A DNA stretch of 64,000 nucleotides from Campylobacterales bacterium (GCA_016930915.1 JAFGFU010000025.1:1-64000); one strand, 5' to 3'. Shown: positions 27,471-37,401, counted from the stretch's first letter. Notes: generated by a model from the sequence alone, not told the origin. A program made the numbers and translations.

Positions 27471-28772
27471 ATGAATATTTCTATTGCAATTATGGCAGCA
27501 GGTTTGGGTACACGTATGAAATCGACCCTACCAAAAGTCCTTCATGAGATCAGTGGCTTTGAAATGCTCTATCACATTATTAAAGAATCCAAAAAAATTA
27601 GTGACGACATCCATGTCATTTTATACCATCAAGCAGACCTTGTTCAAGAGAAGATGAATCGCTATTTTTCAGGAATTCATTACACGATTCAAGACCATCA
27701 AAATTTTCCAGGTACGGGTGGGGCTATTCGTGGTGTGGAACCAAAATATGAAAAACTCTTAGTCTTAAATGGCGATATGCCTTTATTAGAAGCGGAAGAT
27801 ATGCAAAAATTTACACACATAGATGCCGACGTTGTTATGAGTGTATTTACATGTAAAGAGCCTTTTGGTTACGGTCGTGTCATCATGGATACAAACCAAA
27901 ACGTGGGAAAAATCGTTGAAGAGAAAGATGCGAGTGTTGAAGAGAAAAAAGTAACGGCGGTCAATGCGGGTGTTTACCTTTTTAAGACCGACTTTTTACA
28001 AGAGAATCTTCCTAAACTCTCCAACCAAAACAGCCAAAATGAGTATTACATCACGGACTTAATCGCACGGGCAAATATTGAAAACAAAACCGTTAAAGCC
28101 CTTTTTGTGGATGAAAAAACCTTTATGGGAGTGAACTCTAAATATCACCTCTCTCAAGCCGAAGAGCTGATGCAAGAGCGCATTAAACGCCATTTTATGG
28201 AACAAGGCGTGAGTATGCGCTTGCCTCAAACCATCTACATCGAAGCAGATGTTGAGCTTAAAGGTGAATGCAAGCTCGAAAATGGTGTTACCTTGCTCAA
28301 AGGAACGCACTTGGAAAATGTGCATATTAAAGCGCACTCCGTCATCGAAAAAAGCGTCATTAAAAACTCTGACATAGGACCGATGGCACGCATTCGCCCT
28401 GATTCTCTCATTGAGGGGACACACATTGGAAACTTTGTGGAAGTGAAAAAATCAACCCTCAAAGGGGTTAAAGCGGGACACTTAAGTTATTTGGGTGATG
28501 CGAGTATTGATGAGGGAACAAATATTGGGTGTGGGACGATTACATGTAATTACGATGGAAAAGCAAAATACCAAACCATCATCGGTAAAAACGTCTTTGT
28601 CGGAAGCGATAGCCAACTGGTTGCACCCGTCACGATTGCGGATGATGTGATTATCGCTTCGGGCACAACCGTCACCAAAAACATCCCAAAAGGTGCCTTA
28701 GCCATCAATCGTGCGCCTCTTAAAATCATGGAAGGCTTCTTCTATAAATTCTTTGGAAAAAACAATGCATAA
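27471..28772 (+). CDS. glmU: Bifunctional UDP-GlcNAc pyrophosphorylase / GlcN-1-P acetyltransferase
   Basis: Makes UDP-N-acetylglucosamine for peptidoglycan and LPS. The N-terminal uridyltransferase domain opens with MAAGLGTRMKSTLPKVLH (residues 8-25) and has GDMPLL near residue 102. The C-terminal half is a left-handed beta-helix of hexapeptide repeats, with the acetyltransferase signature around LSYLGDASIDEGTNIGCG. The 433 residues are slightly short but usual in epsilons. It starts the plus-strand glmU-coaBC run and overlaps coaBC by 8 bases. One exact palindrome is read as FTCK; a near copy ATTACATGTAAT is at 28539-28550. Confidence 0.96.
   Translation: MNISIAIMAAGLGTRMKSTLPKVLHEISGFEMLYHIIKESKKISDDIHVILYHQADLVQEKMNRYFSGIHYTIQDHQNFPGTGGAIRGVEPKYEKLLVLNGDMPLLEAEDMQKFTHIDADVVMSVFTCKEPFGYGRVIMDTNQNVGKIVEEKDASVEEKKVTAVNAGVYLFKTDFLQENLPKLSNQNSQNEYYITDLIARANIENKTVKALFVDEKTFMGVNSKYHLSQAEELMQERIKRHFMEQGVSMRLPQTIYIEADVELKGECKLENGVTLLKGTHLENVHIKAHSVIEKSVIKNSDIGPMARIRPDSLIEGTHIGNFVEVKKSTLKGVKAGHLSYLGDASIDEGTNIGCGTITCNYDGKAKYQTIIGKNVFVGSDSQLVAPVTIADDVIIASGTTVTKNIPKGALAINRAPLKIMEGFFYKFFGKNNA
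27846..27857. repeat. TTTACATGTAAA palindrome, copy 9
   Basis: Inside glmU, read as FTCK. Confidence 0.95.
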
Positions 28773-29976
28773 AGAACTGCTGCTAGGCAAAAAAATTCTC
28801 CTTGGTGTTACAGGAAGTATTGCAATTTATAAGGCTTTAGAGCTGATTCGTCTGTTTATTAAAGCGGGCGCTGAGGTTAAGGTGGTGATGAGTGAAGATG
28901 CAAAAAAATTTATCGCACCACTGAGCTTTGAAACCTTGAGTCAAAACAAAGTTTTACATGCCAAGACGGAAAGCTGGAGTGAAGAGCTGAGTCACATTCA
29001 CACAGGTAAATGGGCAGATCTTTTTCTTATTGCCCCAGCTTCTGTAAACACTATCAACAAGCTCGCTCATGGCATCGCAGACAATCTTCTCACACAAACT
29101 GCCATTGCCTTTACCAAAACCATCGTATTAGCCCCCTCAGCCAATACCAATATGATGCTTCATCCCATCACACAAGAAAGCCTTAGTAAACTCTCAATGC
29201 TTGGTTATCACATCATTCAACCTCAATCCAAACTACTCGCATGTAACGATGAGGGTATAGGCGCACTCGCTGATGTGGAAGAAATTTTTTATCAAAGTGC
29301 TAGAGCACTGCTTAGTGAGCCTTTTTGGCAGGGTCGCAATGTCATTATCACAGGGGGAGGTACAAGGGAAAAGATAGATGATGTGCGATGTTTAACCAAC
29401 TTTTCCAGTGGTAAACAAGCTTCTGCCCTTGCCCTTGCTTTGTACCTCAAAGGGGCAAATGTTACATTGATAAGCAGTGGAGAAACGCCTCTTTTGCAAG
29501 AAGTTTATTCTTTACATGTAAAGAGTAGTTTTGAGTTACAAACCGCTTTAATGCACCAGATGGAACAACAAAAACGCTCTGAAAAAACACCCTACCTTTT
29601 TATGGCAGCTGCGGTGAGTGATTACATTCCACTGCAAACACATACAGGCAAACTCAAAAAAGAAGCCCTTGGCGAGAACGTTTGCTTAGAACTAAAACGT
29701 AATACAGACATTCTTGCCTCCATTCCTAAAAAAGGCTATAAAGTTATTGGTTTTAAAGCAGAGTTGGATGAGCAAAATGGACTGCTCAATGCTCAAAAAA
29801 TGCTAGAAGCAAAAGAGCTTGACGCCGTATGTCTGAATATTCTCAAAGAGCAAAACGGTTTTGGAAGTAGTAAAAATGAAATTACGTTTATTACCAAAAC
29901 GCATGTTGAAACCTTAGCCTTGTCAGATAAATTTCACATTGCCCAGTCCATTGCCAAGCAGTCTCAACATTTATGA
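28765..29976 (+). CDS. coaBC: Phosphopantothenoylcysteine synthetase/decarboxylase CoaBC
   Basis: Two consecutive steps of coenzyme A synthesis. The N-terminal flavoprotein CoaC part has LLGVTGSIAIYKALELIR, PASVNTINKLAHGIADNLL and the flap CNDEGIGAL; the C-terminal CoaB part has ITGGGTREKIDDVRCLTNFSSG and AAAVSDY. About 403 residues. I choose the ATG at 28765, which overlaps the glmU stop by 8 bases, over an upstream in-frame codon that would run 62 bases into glmU. It overlaps the next gene as ATGA. One exact palindrome is read as LHVK. Confidence 0.95.
   Translation: MHKELLLGKKILLGVTGSIAIYKALELIRLFIKAGAEVKVVMSEDAKKFIAPLSFETLSQNKVLHAKTESWSEELSHIHTGKWADLFLIAPASVNTINKLAHGIADNLLTQTAIAFTKTIVLAPSANTNMMLHPITQESLSKLSMLGYHIIQPQSKLLACNDEGIGALADVEEIFYQSARALLSEPFWQGRNVIITGGGTREKIDDVRCLTNFSSGKQASALALALYLKGANVTLISSGETPLLQEVYSLHVKSSFELQTALMHQMEQQKRSEKTPYLFMAAAVSDYIPLQTHTGKLKKEALGENVCLELKRNTDILASIPKKGYKVIGFKAELDEQNGLLNAQKMLEAKELDAVCLNILKEQNGFGSSKNEITFITKTHVETLALSDKFHIAQSIAKQSQHL
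29511..29522. repeat. TTTACATGTAAA palindrome, copy 10
   Basis: Inside coaBC, read as LHVK; 14-bp form CTTTACATGTAAAG. Confidence 0.95.
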
Positions 29977-30692
29977 TCTCGTCTTTACAAAAATTAGTCG
30001 GTATTGGCAGTGATATAGGACGCACAAGTAGCTCTTCGGTTCCTTTTAATGCCGCTTTACCCATTAGCATTGAAGTACTCAAAAAAATAGATCCTATGCG
30101 CTATCGACTCAAAGTTGGACGTAAAGAGCTCACCACCAAAAGCCATAAAACATTAAAAGAAGGGCAAACCTATTGGGGCAATTTTTTTGAAGGAAAAGGA
30201 GGTGTGCTGACCCTCTCACACCTCTATCCTCAACCTCGCCTTTTTCAAGATGAAGCTTACTTTTTACCTCTTTCTTTAGAAGATTTATTTGAAAATGAAA
30301 ATTTTTCATACACTGAATTTAAAACATTTTTGATTAAACAACTCAGCGATGAAACCTTACCCAAGAATTCTTTTCAAACGTATACATCTATGCTTTTAGC
30401 CCTTAATAAACAAGTCCTCCATTTGCCTCTGTTAGATAAGGGAAAGAGAGTTTTACTCCAAATCCAAATGGCATCTTCTTCTTTACATTTTTACATAGCT
30501 TTTGAACATCTAGGACCTTTAAATGGTCTCATAAAAGCAGATAAACTCTCTTTGTTTTGTATGTATGAAAATACATTTTTTACTTTAAAAAAAGAAAATA
30601 ATCAAATGGGGATTCCCATGGAATTAACGTTAGGACAAGAGATTACTCCTCTTTTTGATAGTAACGATTTAGTTTTAGATTTAAAAGGTTAG
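29973..30692 (+). CDS. Hypothetical protein between coaBC and prepilin peptidase
   Basis: 239 residues, not confidently recognised. It is soluble, with no signal or membrane segment. A segment RYRLKVGRKELTTKSHKTLKEGQTYWG near residue 43 is reminiscent of beta-domain segments in FliK-like hook-length proteins, but this is too weak for a call. The ATG overlaps the coaBC stop as ATGA and the next gene starts 3 bases after its stop, so it is a true member of the operon. Confidence 0.75.
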   Translation: MISSLQKLVGIGSDIGRTSSSSVPFNAALPISIEVLKKIDPMRYRLKVGRKELTTKSHKTLKEGQTYWGNFFEGKGGVLTLSHLYPQPRLFQDEAYFLPLSLEDLFENENFSYTEFKTFLIKQLSDETLPKNSFQTYTSMLLALNKQVLHLPLLDKGKRVLLQIQMASSSLHFYIAFEHLGPLNGLIKADKLSLFCMYENTFFTLKKENNQMGIPMELTLGQEITPLFDSNDLVLDLKG

Positions 30693-30695
30693 CGC

Positions 30696-31427
30696 ATGAT
30701 AGAAATGCTTCTTATTACTCTCTTTGGTCTATGTGTAGGCTCTTTTTTAAATGTTGCCATTTTACGCATCCCTAAAAATGAAAGTATTAATTTACCCGCT
30801 TCACACTGTCCGTGCTGTTTGCATCCGCTTCAGTGGTACCACAATATTCCTCTACTCTCATGGCTTTTCCTTAAAGGAAAATGTGCCTTTTGTCACAGTC
30901 CAATTTCGATACAATATCCTTTGATTGAACTTTGCACTGCTCTTATTTATTGCATGGTATATTTTCGCCATCCAGAGTTTATACAAGCCCTACTTATTGG
31001 TTCTGTATTTGCTCTTTTATTGGCTTTAAGTATTATTGATTTGCGTTATAAAGCCGTCCCTGATTCATTAAGCCTTCCTGCTTTATTGATTGCATTTTGT
31101 AGTGGAAGTCCGTTAGAATCACTTCAAAATGGGCTTTTATTTATGGGAGCATTTACCTTGCTTCGTTTTTTAGTCTCTTTTTTAACACGCAAAGAGGCAA
31201 TGGGGGAAGCAGATATTATTATTGCAGGAATTATGGGAGCGATATTAGGTATTAAACTTGGTATGGCAGCTATCTATATTGCAGCGCTTATCGCACTTAT
31301 CGCATTTATGGTTGTGCGCAGAAGAGGATATGCACTTCCTTTTATTCCCTTTCTTGCATTGGGACTTTTAATAACATGGCTTTTCAGTGAGCCAATTTCA
31401 AATTTTTTGGGACAGATTTATGAATAG
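30696..31427 (+). CDS. Type IV prepilin peptidase / N-methyltransferase (A24)
   Basis: Integral membrane aspartic protease that trims and methylates prepilins or pseudopilins. It has the N-terminal methyltransferase zinc site as two CxxC pairs (CPCC near residue 37, CAFC near residue 68) and the conserved FLNVAILRIP, YPLIEL. The two catalytic aspartates are in SIIDLRYKAVPDSL near residue 112 and GEADIIIAGIMGA near residue 170. About seven membrane helices, 243 residues. It implies a type IV pilus, type II secretion or natural transformation machinery elsewhere in the genome. Confidence 0.9.
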   Translation: MIEMLLITLFGLCVGSFLNVAILRIPKNESINLPASHCPCCLHPLQWYHNIPLLSWLFLKGKCAFCHSPISIQYPLIELCTALIYCMVYFRHPEFIQALLIGSVFALLLALSIIDLRYKAVPDSLSLPALLIAFCSGSPLESLQNGLLFMGAFTLLRFLVSFLTRKEAMGEADIIIAGIMGAILGIKLGMAAIYIAALIALIAFMVVRRRGYALPFIPFLALGLLITWLFSEPISNFLGQIYE

Positions 31428-32445
31428 AACAAGTCGTTATCTTTTAAAACATTTTGGAGCACTGTTTAGCTCATTATTTTTTATTCTTTTTTTCATTACA
31501 TCCATTGTATTTTTTATCAAAATTACAGCCCTCACTGCGATTATTCAAATGAACTTTTTAGAGTTAGGAACTCTCTACATTTATTTGCTTCCTCGAACCC
31601 TTGTTTATACACTGCCTATAACATTTTTTATTGCACTTTCCATTACTCTTTTTAACCTCTCCAAAGAGAATGAAACGATTGTACTTTTTACACTAGGATA
31701 CAATCCTCAAAAAATTGCACGTCTTTTTTTAATCCTTTCAACCGCTCTATCAATTCTTTTAATGATTAATATTTTTATTTTAATTCCTATCTCAAAAGAG
31801 CTCAATGATAATTTTATAGATTATAAAAAAGCGGAAGCAAAGTTCAATATTAAAGCGAGTGAGTTTGGTCAAAAATTTTCACAATGGCTTGTCTATATAG
31901 AAAAAAGTGATGACCAAAAACATTACAGTGGTGCTACATTGTATCAAACTCCTACCACCAAAGAAGATGAACGACTCATTTTAGCCAGTAATGCGCTGAT
32001 TGAAAATACAGAAGGAAAACTAAGGCTTAATCTTGAAAAGGGTAAAGTTTTTGAATTTAAAAAAGAAGAAATCGCACAAGTTGATTTTGAACGCATGCAC
32101 ATCAATTCTCAACCCAAAGCAGGTATTGGCAAGATACAAAGTATTAAAGAGTATTGGAATGGTGTTTTTACCAATCATAAACGAGCATACGATCTTTCAT
32201 TTTTTCTCCTTATAGCACTTTTCCCTATGGCCTCAACACTGATAGCCATTAGTATAGGTATTGTCACGTACCGTTACAATAAAGGTGGAATTTATATTGT
32301 TATATTTGCAACGATTTTTGTCTATTTTGCACTGGCTACTCTTTTCTCATCATGGCATCCACAAAGTGCACCCCTTGTTGTTTTTATGCTTACATTTCTA
32401 TTGGCATACCGTATTTACCAAAAACGCATTAAAGCAATATTTTAA
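31420..32445 (+). CDS. LptF/LptG-family permease (YjgP/YjgQ)
   Basis: Inner-membrane subunit of the LPS exporter family. About 341 residues; three hydrophobic segments in the N-terminal third, a soluble periplasmic domain (about residues 125-250), then three more membrane helices, the standard LptF/G layout. TLPITFFIALSITLFNLSKENETIVLFTLGYNP is a family-like coupling region. I choose the ATG at 31420, which overlaps the peptidase stop by 8 bases. It cannot be told whether it is LptF or LptG. Confidence 0.85.
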   Translation: MNRTSRYLLKHFGALFSSLFFILFFITSIVFFIKITALTAIIQMNFLELGTLYIYLLPRTLVYTLPITFFIALSITLFNLSKENETIVLFTLGYNPQKIARLFLILSTALSILLMINIFILIPISKELNDNFIDYKKAEAKFNIKASEFGQKFSQWLVYIEKSDDQKHYSGATLYQTPTTKEDERLILASNALIENTEGKLRLNLEKGKVFEFKKEEIAQVDFERMHINSQPKAGIGKIQSIKEYWNGVFTNHKRAYDLSFFLLIALFPMASTLIAISIGIVTYRYNKGGIYIVIFATIFVYFALATLFSSWHPQSAPLVVFMLTFLLAYRIYQKRIKAIF

Positions 32446-32456
32446 AGTTAATTATC

Positions 32457-33194
32457 ATGCGTGTTAAAATAGTTTTACGTTACGATGGCAGCTGTTTTTA
32501 TGGTTTTCAGCGACAAAAAAATGAAAAAAATAGTTTTCAAACCGTTGCAGGAGTTCTTGAATCAACGCTCAATCATTTACACATTACGAGCCAAATCGTT
32601 GGCAGTGGGAGAACCGATAGAGGCGTACATGCCCTTGCACAAGTCATTCATATTGATTTACCCCCTTTATGGCACACACAGCTAGACAAACTTCACTATC
32701 TTCTCAATCGCGCTTTAATGCCTCATATCTCTATTCAAGATATCACACCTGTTCCCCAAACATTTCATGCGCGTTTTAGCGCTCAAAGAAGACTCTATCG
32801 TTATGTTCTTTATGATGGAATATATCAGCCATTTTATGCCAATTATGCTTTACATGTAAAAAAACTCGATGTCCAAAAACTACACCTTTTAGCACAACAC
32901 TTTAAAGGCTTTCATAATTTTGAGTTTTTTAAAAAACAAGGAGGAGGAACAACCAAAGATGAACGCACTATTTTTAGTGCAGGTGCTTATCGCCATAAAG
33001 GAATGATTATTATCTATTTTCAAGGCGATGCTTTTTTACGCTCACAAATACGTATGATGTGTGATTTCTTACTTAAAGTTTGCTATGACGAACTCAGCCT
33101 TGAAGATTTGATCGCACAAAAAGAGAGGCAAAAAAGAGTTTCAACCACCCTCCTTCCACCTTGTGGGCTCTATCTTTCACGTATTTTCTACTAA
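32457..33194 (+). CDS. truA: tRNA pseudouridine(38-40) synthase TruA
   Basis: Isomerises uridines 38-40 in the tRNA anticodon arm. The catalytic aspartate lies in GSGRTDRGVHALAQ near residue 52. RRLYRYVLYDG near residue 109, FHNFEFFKKQGGGT near residue 151 and FLRSQIRMMCDFLL near residue 202 match the family. 245 residues. Its stop overlaps the stop of the convergent NagZ-like gene by 4 bases (CTAA). One exact palindrome is read as LHVK. Confidence 0.95.
   Translation: MRVKIVLRYDGSCFYGFQRQKNEKNSFQTVAGVLESTLNHLHITSQIVGSGRTDRGVHALAQVIHIDLPPLWHTQLDKLHYLLNRALMPHISIQDITPVPQTFHARFSAQRRLYRYVLYDGIYQPFYANYALHVKKLDVQKLHLLAQHFKGFHNFEFFKKQGGGTTKDERTIFSAGAYRHKGMIIIYFQGDAFLRSQIRMMCDFLLKVCYDELSLEDLIAQKERQKRVSTTLLPPCGLYLSRIFY
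32849..32860. repeat. TTTACATGTAAA palindrome, copy 11
   Basis: Inside truA, read as LHVK. Confidence 0.95.
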
Positions 33195-34231
33195 CGTACC
33201 ATTTTTTGTTTAAACTTTATAATACGTTCATAAGAAAGTTCAATGCGTTTTTGACTTAGCTCTCCTTTACGAACGCCTTCTAAAATAATGCGTTGCACCG
33301 TAAAAGGCATACTTGCTTCATCTCCAAAGTAATTGGGGAAAACAAAGACATCAACTCCAGCATTAATCGAACGAATAATGCGTTGCTTAAAATCTATTTT
33401 GCTTGCAATAGAATTAGTTCGTAAATGATTGGCAAAAACAATACCTTCAAAATGCATTTTTTCACGTAACAATCTCTCAATCACTTGGGAAGAAAAAAGC
33501 ATCGGATTTTTTTCATCTAAGACTTCACACATAGCATGAGAAATTAGTACGGCATCCATTTTCCCAAAAGCAATTAAGTCATAGTAAGGTTTCAATTGTT
33601 CAAAACGCCATGAGGAGAGTGTTGCTTCTGTAGAAAAATCATTCCATATATTTTCACCCGCACTAGGAAAATATTTCACCACAGGCATAACGCCTTTCAT
33701 TTTAAGCGCATTGATAAACATCAGTGCATACGTTGTTACAACTTCTTCCAATGAAGAGTATGTTTGTGTTACTTTTTTTTCACTTTGCAAATCCAAAGTT
33801 GGTGCAAAATTAAGATTAATACCCGCATCAGCTAATTCCTGTGCGTGTTTTGAATACAAAGATTCAGCCTCTAAGACATCATTTTTTTCAACCATATCCC
33901 TAGCAGAAGGAATAGAGCTCAAGCCATGAATGGATTTACTGCCATCAAATTCTAATGCAACAAAAAGTGGCTTTTGGGGTGTTTGCGCTTTTAAATAATC
34001 TGTAAGTTTTTTAAGCTGAGAAATAGTTTGAATGTTTTTTTGACTTAGAATCACTCCGCCAATTTTTTGACGTCTAATATCTTTGGCAATCTGTTCCACC
34101 CATTTATCGCCCTCTTTTTCTCCATCAAAACCGATCACAATCATTTGTGCAATCATCTCTTCTAAAGAAGGAGTTTTTGCATACAAAAAACTAAAAAAAA
34201 GAGAACAAACAAGAAAAAATTTAATCATCAT
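33191..34231 (-). CDS. NagZ-like glycoside hydrolase family 3 protein, active site degraded
   Basis: About 346 residues with a signal peptide (FFLVCSLFFSFLYA). The GH3 barrel is recognisable: MIVIGFDGE, GGVILSQKNIQTISQLKKLTDYL, LFVALEFDG, AGINLNFAPTLDL. The loop that should read KHFPGHG reads KYFPSAGEN, and the strand that should carry the nucleophile, as FSDDL, reads VFANHLRTN. Both key motifs are thus altered and activity as a beta-N-acetylglucosaminidase is doubtful. The start is the ATG at 34231, overlapping the gpsA stop as TGATG. Confidence 0.8.
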   Translation of the reverse strand: MMIKFFLVCSLFFSFLYAKTPSLEEMIAQMIVIGFDGEKEGDKWVEQIAKDIRRQKIGGVILSQKNIQTISQLKKLTDYLKAQTPQKPLFVALEFDGSKSIHGLSSIPSARDMVEKNDVLEAESLYSKHAQELADAGINLNFAPTLDLQSEKKVTQTYSSLEEVVTTYALMFINALKMKGVMPVVKYFPSAGENIWNDFSTEATLSSWRFEQLKPYYDLIAFGKMDAVLISHAMCEVLDEKNPMLFSSQVIERLLREKMHFEGIVFANHLRTNSIASKIDFKQRIIRSINAGVDVFVFPNYFGDEASMPFTVQRIILEGVRKGELSQKRIELSYERIIKFKQKMVR

Positions 34232-35136
34232 CAATCCGCTAAAAGGTCTTTCACACTTTCTAATGGTTCTTTACCTTTTAAAATAAGAGCAATTTCATGT
34301 GCAATAGGAACATAAATAGTATGTTTTAAAGAGAGTTCGCAAATTGCTTCAGAAGTAAAAACCCCTTCTGCAACTTCTCCTAGCATCCTTAAAATGTCAT
34401 CTAATTTTTTACCCTCTGCCAAGAAAAGTCCTACACGATAGTTACGTGAAAGCGTACTTGACGCTGTTAAAAAAAGATCTCCTGCACCACTAAGTCCTAA
34501 AAATGTCTCATCAAGGGCTCCAAAATATTTTCCAAATCGATGCATTTCCACAAGTCCTCTAGCAATTAAACTCGCTCTTGCATTATTGCCAAGTTTGAGT
34601 CCATCACAAATACCACTGGCTATCGCTAAAACATTTTTATAGGCACCACACACCTCTGCGCCAATAACATCCTTAGATGTATATGTTTTCATAAAAGAGG
34701 GGAAAAAGGAGGCAAATTCTTTGGAAAGTGTTTCATTGCTTGAATTAATCACAACCGCCGTTGGTAATCCTTGCATGACTTCGGAGGCGAAAGAAGGTCC
34801 TGATAAAAAGCTTAAATGATCTGCAGGAACATGTTTTCCAAAAATTTCATTCAAAAATGCTCCACTGCCCTTTTCTATCCCTTTGGCAGCAACAAGAATT
34901 TTCTGTCCTGAAAAAACAAAATGCTCCACTAACCACATACGCACAACTTGTGCAGGCAACGCAAAAATAAGATACTCACACTTTAGCGCTTCTTCAACAC
35001 TTACAAAATTTTCAATGGCTTTTTGCTGACGTGAAGTAATCTTACATGTAACATTACGTGAAATAGCAAAGTGAAGAGCCTGACCCCATTTTCCAGCACC
35101 AATAACCGCTATACTCACGTCAACCACCTTAGACAT
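34231..35136 (-). CDS. gpsA: Glycerol-3-phosphate dehydrogenase [NAD(P)+]
   Basis: Makes sn-glycerol-3-phosphate from dihydroxyacetone phosphate for phospholipids. The N-terminal Rossmann loop [11 protein letters not shown] near residue 13 binds the nucleotide; [19 protein letters not shown] and [34 protein letters not shown] are the family signatures, the lysine in the second being catalytic. 301-302 residues, slightly shorter than in E. coli. The ATG at 35136 overlaps the gatB stop by 8 bases (ATGTCTAA); an upstream TTG is unlikely. Confidence 0.95.
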   Translation of the reverse strand: MSKVVDVSIAVIGAGKWGQALHFAISRNVTCKITSRQQKAIENFVSVEEALKCEYLIFALPAQVVRMWLVEHFVFSGQKILVAAKGIEKGSGAFLNEIFGKHVPADHLSFLSGPSFASEVMQGLPTAVVINSSNETLSKEFASFFPSFMKTYTSKDVIGAEVCGAYKNVLAIASGICDGLKLGNNARASLIARGLVEMHRFGKYFGALDETFLGLSGAGDLFLTASSTLSRNYRVGLFLAEGKKLDDILRMLGEVAEGVFTSEAICELSLKHTIYVPIAHEIALILKGKEPLESVKDLLAD

Positions 35137-36559
35137 CAAGTCTGGATTTTAAGAGTTCATTCACTTTTGAAGGATTAGCCGTTCCCTTGCTCTCTTTCAT
35201 TGTTTGACCTACAAAGAATCCAAAGAGTTTATCCTTACCATTTCTATATTCTGCAACTTTATCAGCATTAGCGGCAATAATTTCATCAATAATAGCTAAT
35301 ATAGCGCCATCATCACTGACTTGTTTAAGCCCTAGCTTTTCAATTGCTTCATCAACACAGATGTTATGTTCCATTAAATAATCAAGTACTTCTTTGGCAG
35401 CTTTTCCACTAATCGTTCCATCGTCAATGCGTTTGACTAACTGCGCAAGTTTTACGGCATCAACGGGTGAAGTGGTAAGTGTTAGTCCATGGTTTAAACG
35501 AGCCAGCAATTCAACCGTTAACCACGTCACGGAATTTTTCGCACCCGCACCCTCACGAATCATATTCTCATAAAAATGAGCCATTTCAACATTTGAAGTA
35601 ATCACATTAGCATCATATTCTTTAATGCCATACTCACTTAAAAATCGATCACGTTTTTGATCAGGAAGTTCTGGGATTTGGATACACTCAGCCATCATAT
35701 CATCAGGAATCAGCACAGGCAATAAATCAGGATCAGGAAAATAGCGATACTCAGCGCTATCTTCTTTGCCTCTCATACTTCTTGTTTCATTTTTTTCAGT
35801 ATCGTAAAGTCTGGTTTCTTGAACCACTTCTCGCTCATAAACACCATCTTCCCATGCTTCAATTTGACGTTCAACCTCATACTCAATAGCTTTTTGAATA
35901 AACTTAAATGAGTTTAAGTTCTTAATCTCAGCTCTGGTATAAAGCTTTGTATCACCCTTAGGACGAATAGAGACGTTGGCATCACAGCGAAAACTTCCCT
36001 CTTGCATATTAGCATCACTAATATCAAGATAACGCAAAATCGCATGAAGCTTTTTAAGGTATAAAACTGCTTCCTCACTACTTCGCATATCAGGCTCACT
36101 CACAATTTCAAGAAGCGGTGTTCCCGCACGATTTAAATCCACATGAGAAACACTGCCATGGTGAATGTTTTTACCCGCATCTTCTTCCAGATGTGCTCTG
36201 GTCACACCAATACGTTTTTTACTGCCATCTTCAAAATCAATCACAATTTCGCCATTTTCAACAATAGGTATCTCAAATTGGCTAATCTGATACCCTTTAG
36301 GAAGATCAGGATAAAAGTAATTTTTACGGTTAAAAATAGACGTTTGATTGATTGTAGCATTAATAGCTGTGCCTAACGAAATAGCTTTTTTAACAACCTC
36401 TTTATTTAAAACAGGTAGTGCCCCAGGGAGGCCTAAACAGACTTCACAGACATTGGTATTGGGTTCATCTCCAAAACTGGTTGGACAACTGCAAAAAATT
36501 TTAGTTTTTGTATTTAATTGAGCATGAACTTCTAGTCCAATAACAACTTCAAATTGCAT
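35129..36559 (-). CDS. gatB: Aspartyl/glutamyl-tRNA amidotransferase subunit B
   Basis: With GatA and GatC amidates Glu-tRNA(Gln) and/or Asp-tRNA(Asn), needed in this phylum, which lacks some cognate synthetases. The 476 residues begin [23 protein letters not shown]; the [28 protein letters not shown] and [10 protein letters not shown] segments are diagnostic. The C-terminal YqeY-like tail ends in [16 protein letters not shown]-like sequence. It leads a gatB-gpsA-nagZ-like chain with overlapping ends. Confidence 0.97.
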   Translation of the reverse strand: MQFEVVIGLEVHAQLNTKTKIFCSCPTSFGDEPNTNVCEVCLGLPGALPVLNKEVVKKAISLGTAINATINQTSIFNRKNYFYPDLPKGYQISQFEIPIVENGEIVIDFEDGSKKRIGVTRAHLEEDAGKNIHHGSVSHVDLNRAGTPLLEIVSEPDMRSSEEAVLYLKKLHAILRYLDISDANMQEGSFRCDANVSIRPKGDTKLYTRAEIKNLNSFKFIQKAIEYEVERQIEAWEDGVYEREVVQETRLYDTEKNETRSMRGKEDSAEYRYFPDPDLLPVLIPDDMMAECIQIPELPDQKRDRFLSEYGIKEYDANVITSNVEMAHFYENMIREGAGAKNSVTWLTVELLARLNHGLTLTTSPVDAVKLAQLVKRIDDGTISGKAAKEVLDYLMEHNICVDEAIEKLGLKQVSDDGAILAIIDEIIAANADKVAEYRNGKDKLFGFFVGQTMKESKGTANPSKVNELLKSRLDV

Positions 36560-36574
36560 AAATAGCCTTTGGAA

Positions 36575-37132
36575 TTAATCTATAAAAAAGCGAATTGAGG
36601 CAAAACCATACACACCAACGCTCTCACAAGCCTTCACGTGTTCCTCGTTTATAATGCCACCAAGCGCAAAACATTTGAGTCTGATTTTATCATTTATTTC
36701 TTTCAACTTCTCTAAACCTAGCGGTTTCCCTTTATTGGGCGTTGCAAAAATTGGGCTAAAAGTAATCGCATCTGCCCCTCTTTTTTCTGCCTCTATTATT
36801 TCTACTAATGTGTGTGTACTTACTATAACATCTAAACCTAAATCTTTAGCTTTTTCAACCATACCTAAAGCATGTGATGGAAGGTGTACACCATCACATC
36901 CCAATTCAAAAGCTAGTTTAAAATCGGTATGTAAAAAGAGTTTTGTCTTTGTATCTTTAAGAGAAGAGTCTACAATGCTTTGAGCCAATAAAGGATAATT
37001 TAAACTCTGCTTATCTCTTAGGCAAATATAATCAGGGCAATACTTCATCTTTACATGTAAAAGTTTTTTTAAGACTGTTTTGGGATCGGATGTATAAAAA
37101 AGAGGATCAGTGATAAGATAACTTTTGATCAT
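36575..37132 (-). CDS. Thiamine phosphate synthase-like protein (ThiE/TenI family)
   Basis: 185-residue TIM barrel. Family elements: YLITDP at the start, ICLRDKQS near residue 36, GCDGVHLPSHAL near residue 78, STHTLVE near residue 105, GADAITFSPIFATPNKGKPLG near residue 117 and CFALGGI near residue 153. It is short and lacks the DVGADGVHxGQxD spacing of strict ThiE, so it may be a TenI-like thiazole tautomerase or a minimal ThiE. No thiamine riboswitch was seen upstream. One exact palindrome is read as LHVK. Its 5' end overlaps the next upstream gene by 26 bases. Confidence 0.75.
   Translation of the reverse strand: MIKSYLITDPLFYTSDPKTVLKKLLHVKMKYCPDYICLRDKQSLNYPLLAQSIVDSSLKDTKTKLFLHTDFKLAFELGCDGVHLPSHALGMVEKAKDLGLDVIVSTHTLVEIIEAEKRGADAITFSPIFATPNKGKPLGLEKLKEINDKIRLKCFALGGIINEEHVKACESVGVYGFASIRFFID
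37050..37061. repeat. TTTACATGTAAA palindrome, copy 12
   Basis: Near the 5' end of the ThiE/TenI-like gene, read as LHVK. Next exact copy is 8.7 kb away. Confidence 0.95.
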
Positions 37133-37388
37133 TCTGTGAGAGTTTTTCTAAGAGGTATGTTTGTTTTTTAAGTTCATCCATTTTATCTATTTGATGTTGA
37201 GCCATTTCAAACATAATAAAGAAAAATGAACCAAAAAGAAAGAAGAAGAGTCCAACAATAAAAGCGGGCATTATACCAAAAGGAAGAAAGGCAAAAAAAG
37301 TATAACTGCTCCCAGCCATTGCAAGCGCTAAAGAAGCACCTTGCAATAAACTGAGAATTTTTTCAAAACGCGTTTTTTCTATCAACAC
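37107..37388 (-). CDS. Small two-helix membrane protein
   Basis: 93 residues, not recognised. Two hydrophobic segments (about residues 15-37 and 38-62) and a charged, likely coiled-coil C-terminus (MAQHQIDKMDELKKQTYLLEKL). It lies 13 bases after atpB and overlaps the ThiE/TenI-like gene by 26 bases, so it is probably part of the same transcript. It has no visible enzyme motif. Confidence 0.6.
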   Translation of the reverse strand: MLIEKTRFEKILSLLQGASLALAMAGSSYTFFAFLPFGIMPAFIVGLFFFLFGSFFFIMFEMAQHQIDKMDELKKQTYLLEKLSQNDQKLSYH

Positions 37389-37401
37389 GTCTTAATCTTT
37401 C

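Noticed and set aside
36575-37132. Thiamine riboswitch upstream of the ThiE/TenI-like gene
   Set aside because: The gene overlaps its upstream neighbour by 26 bases, leaving no leader, and no THI-box sequence was seen.
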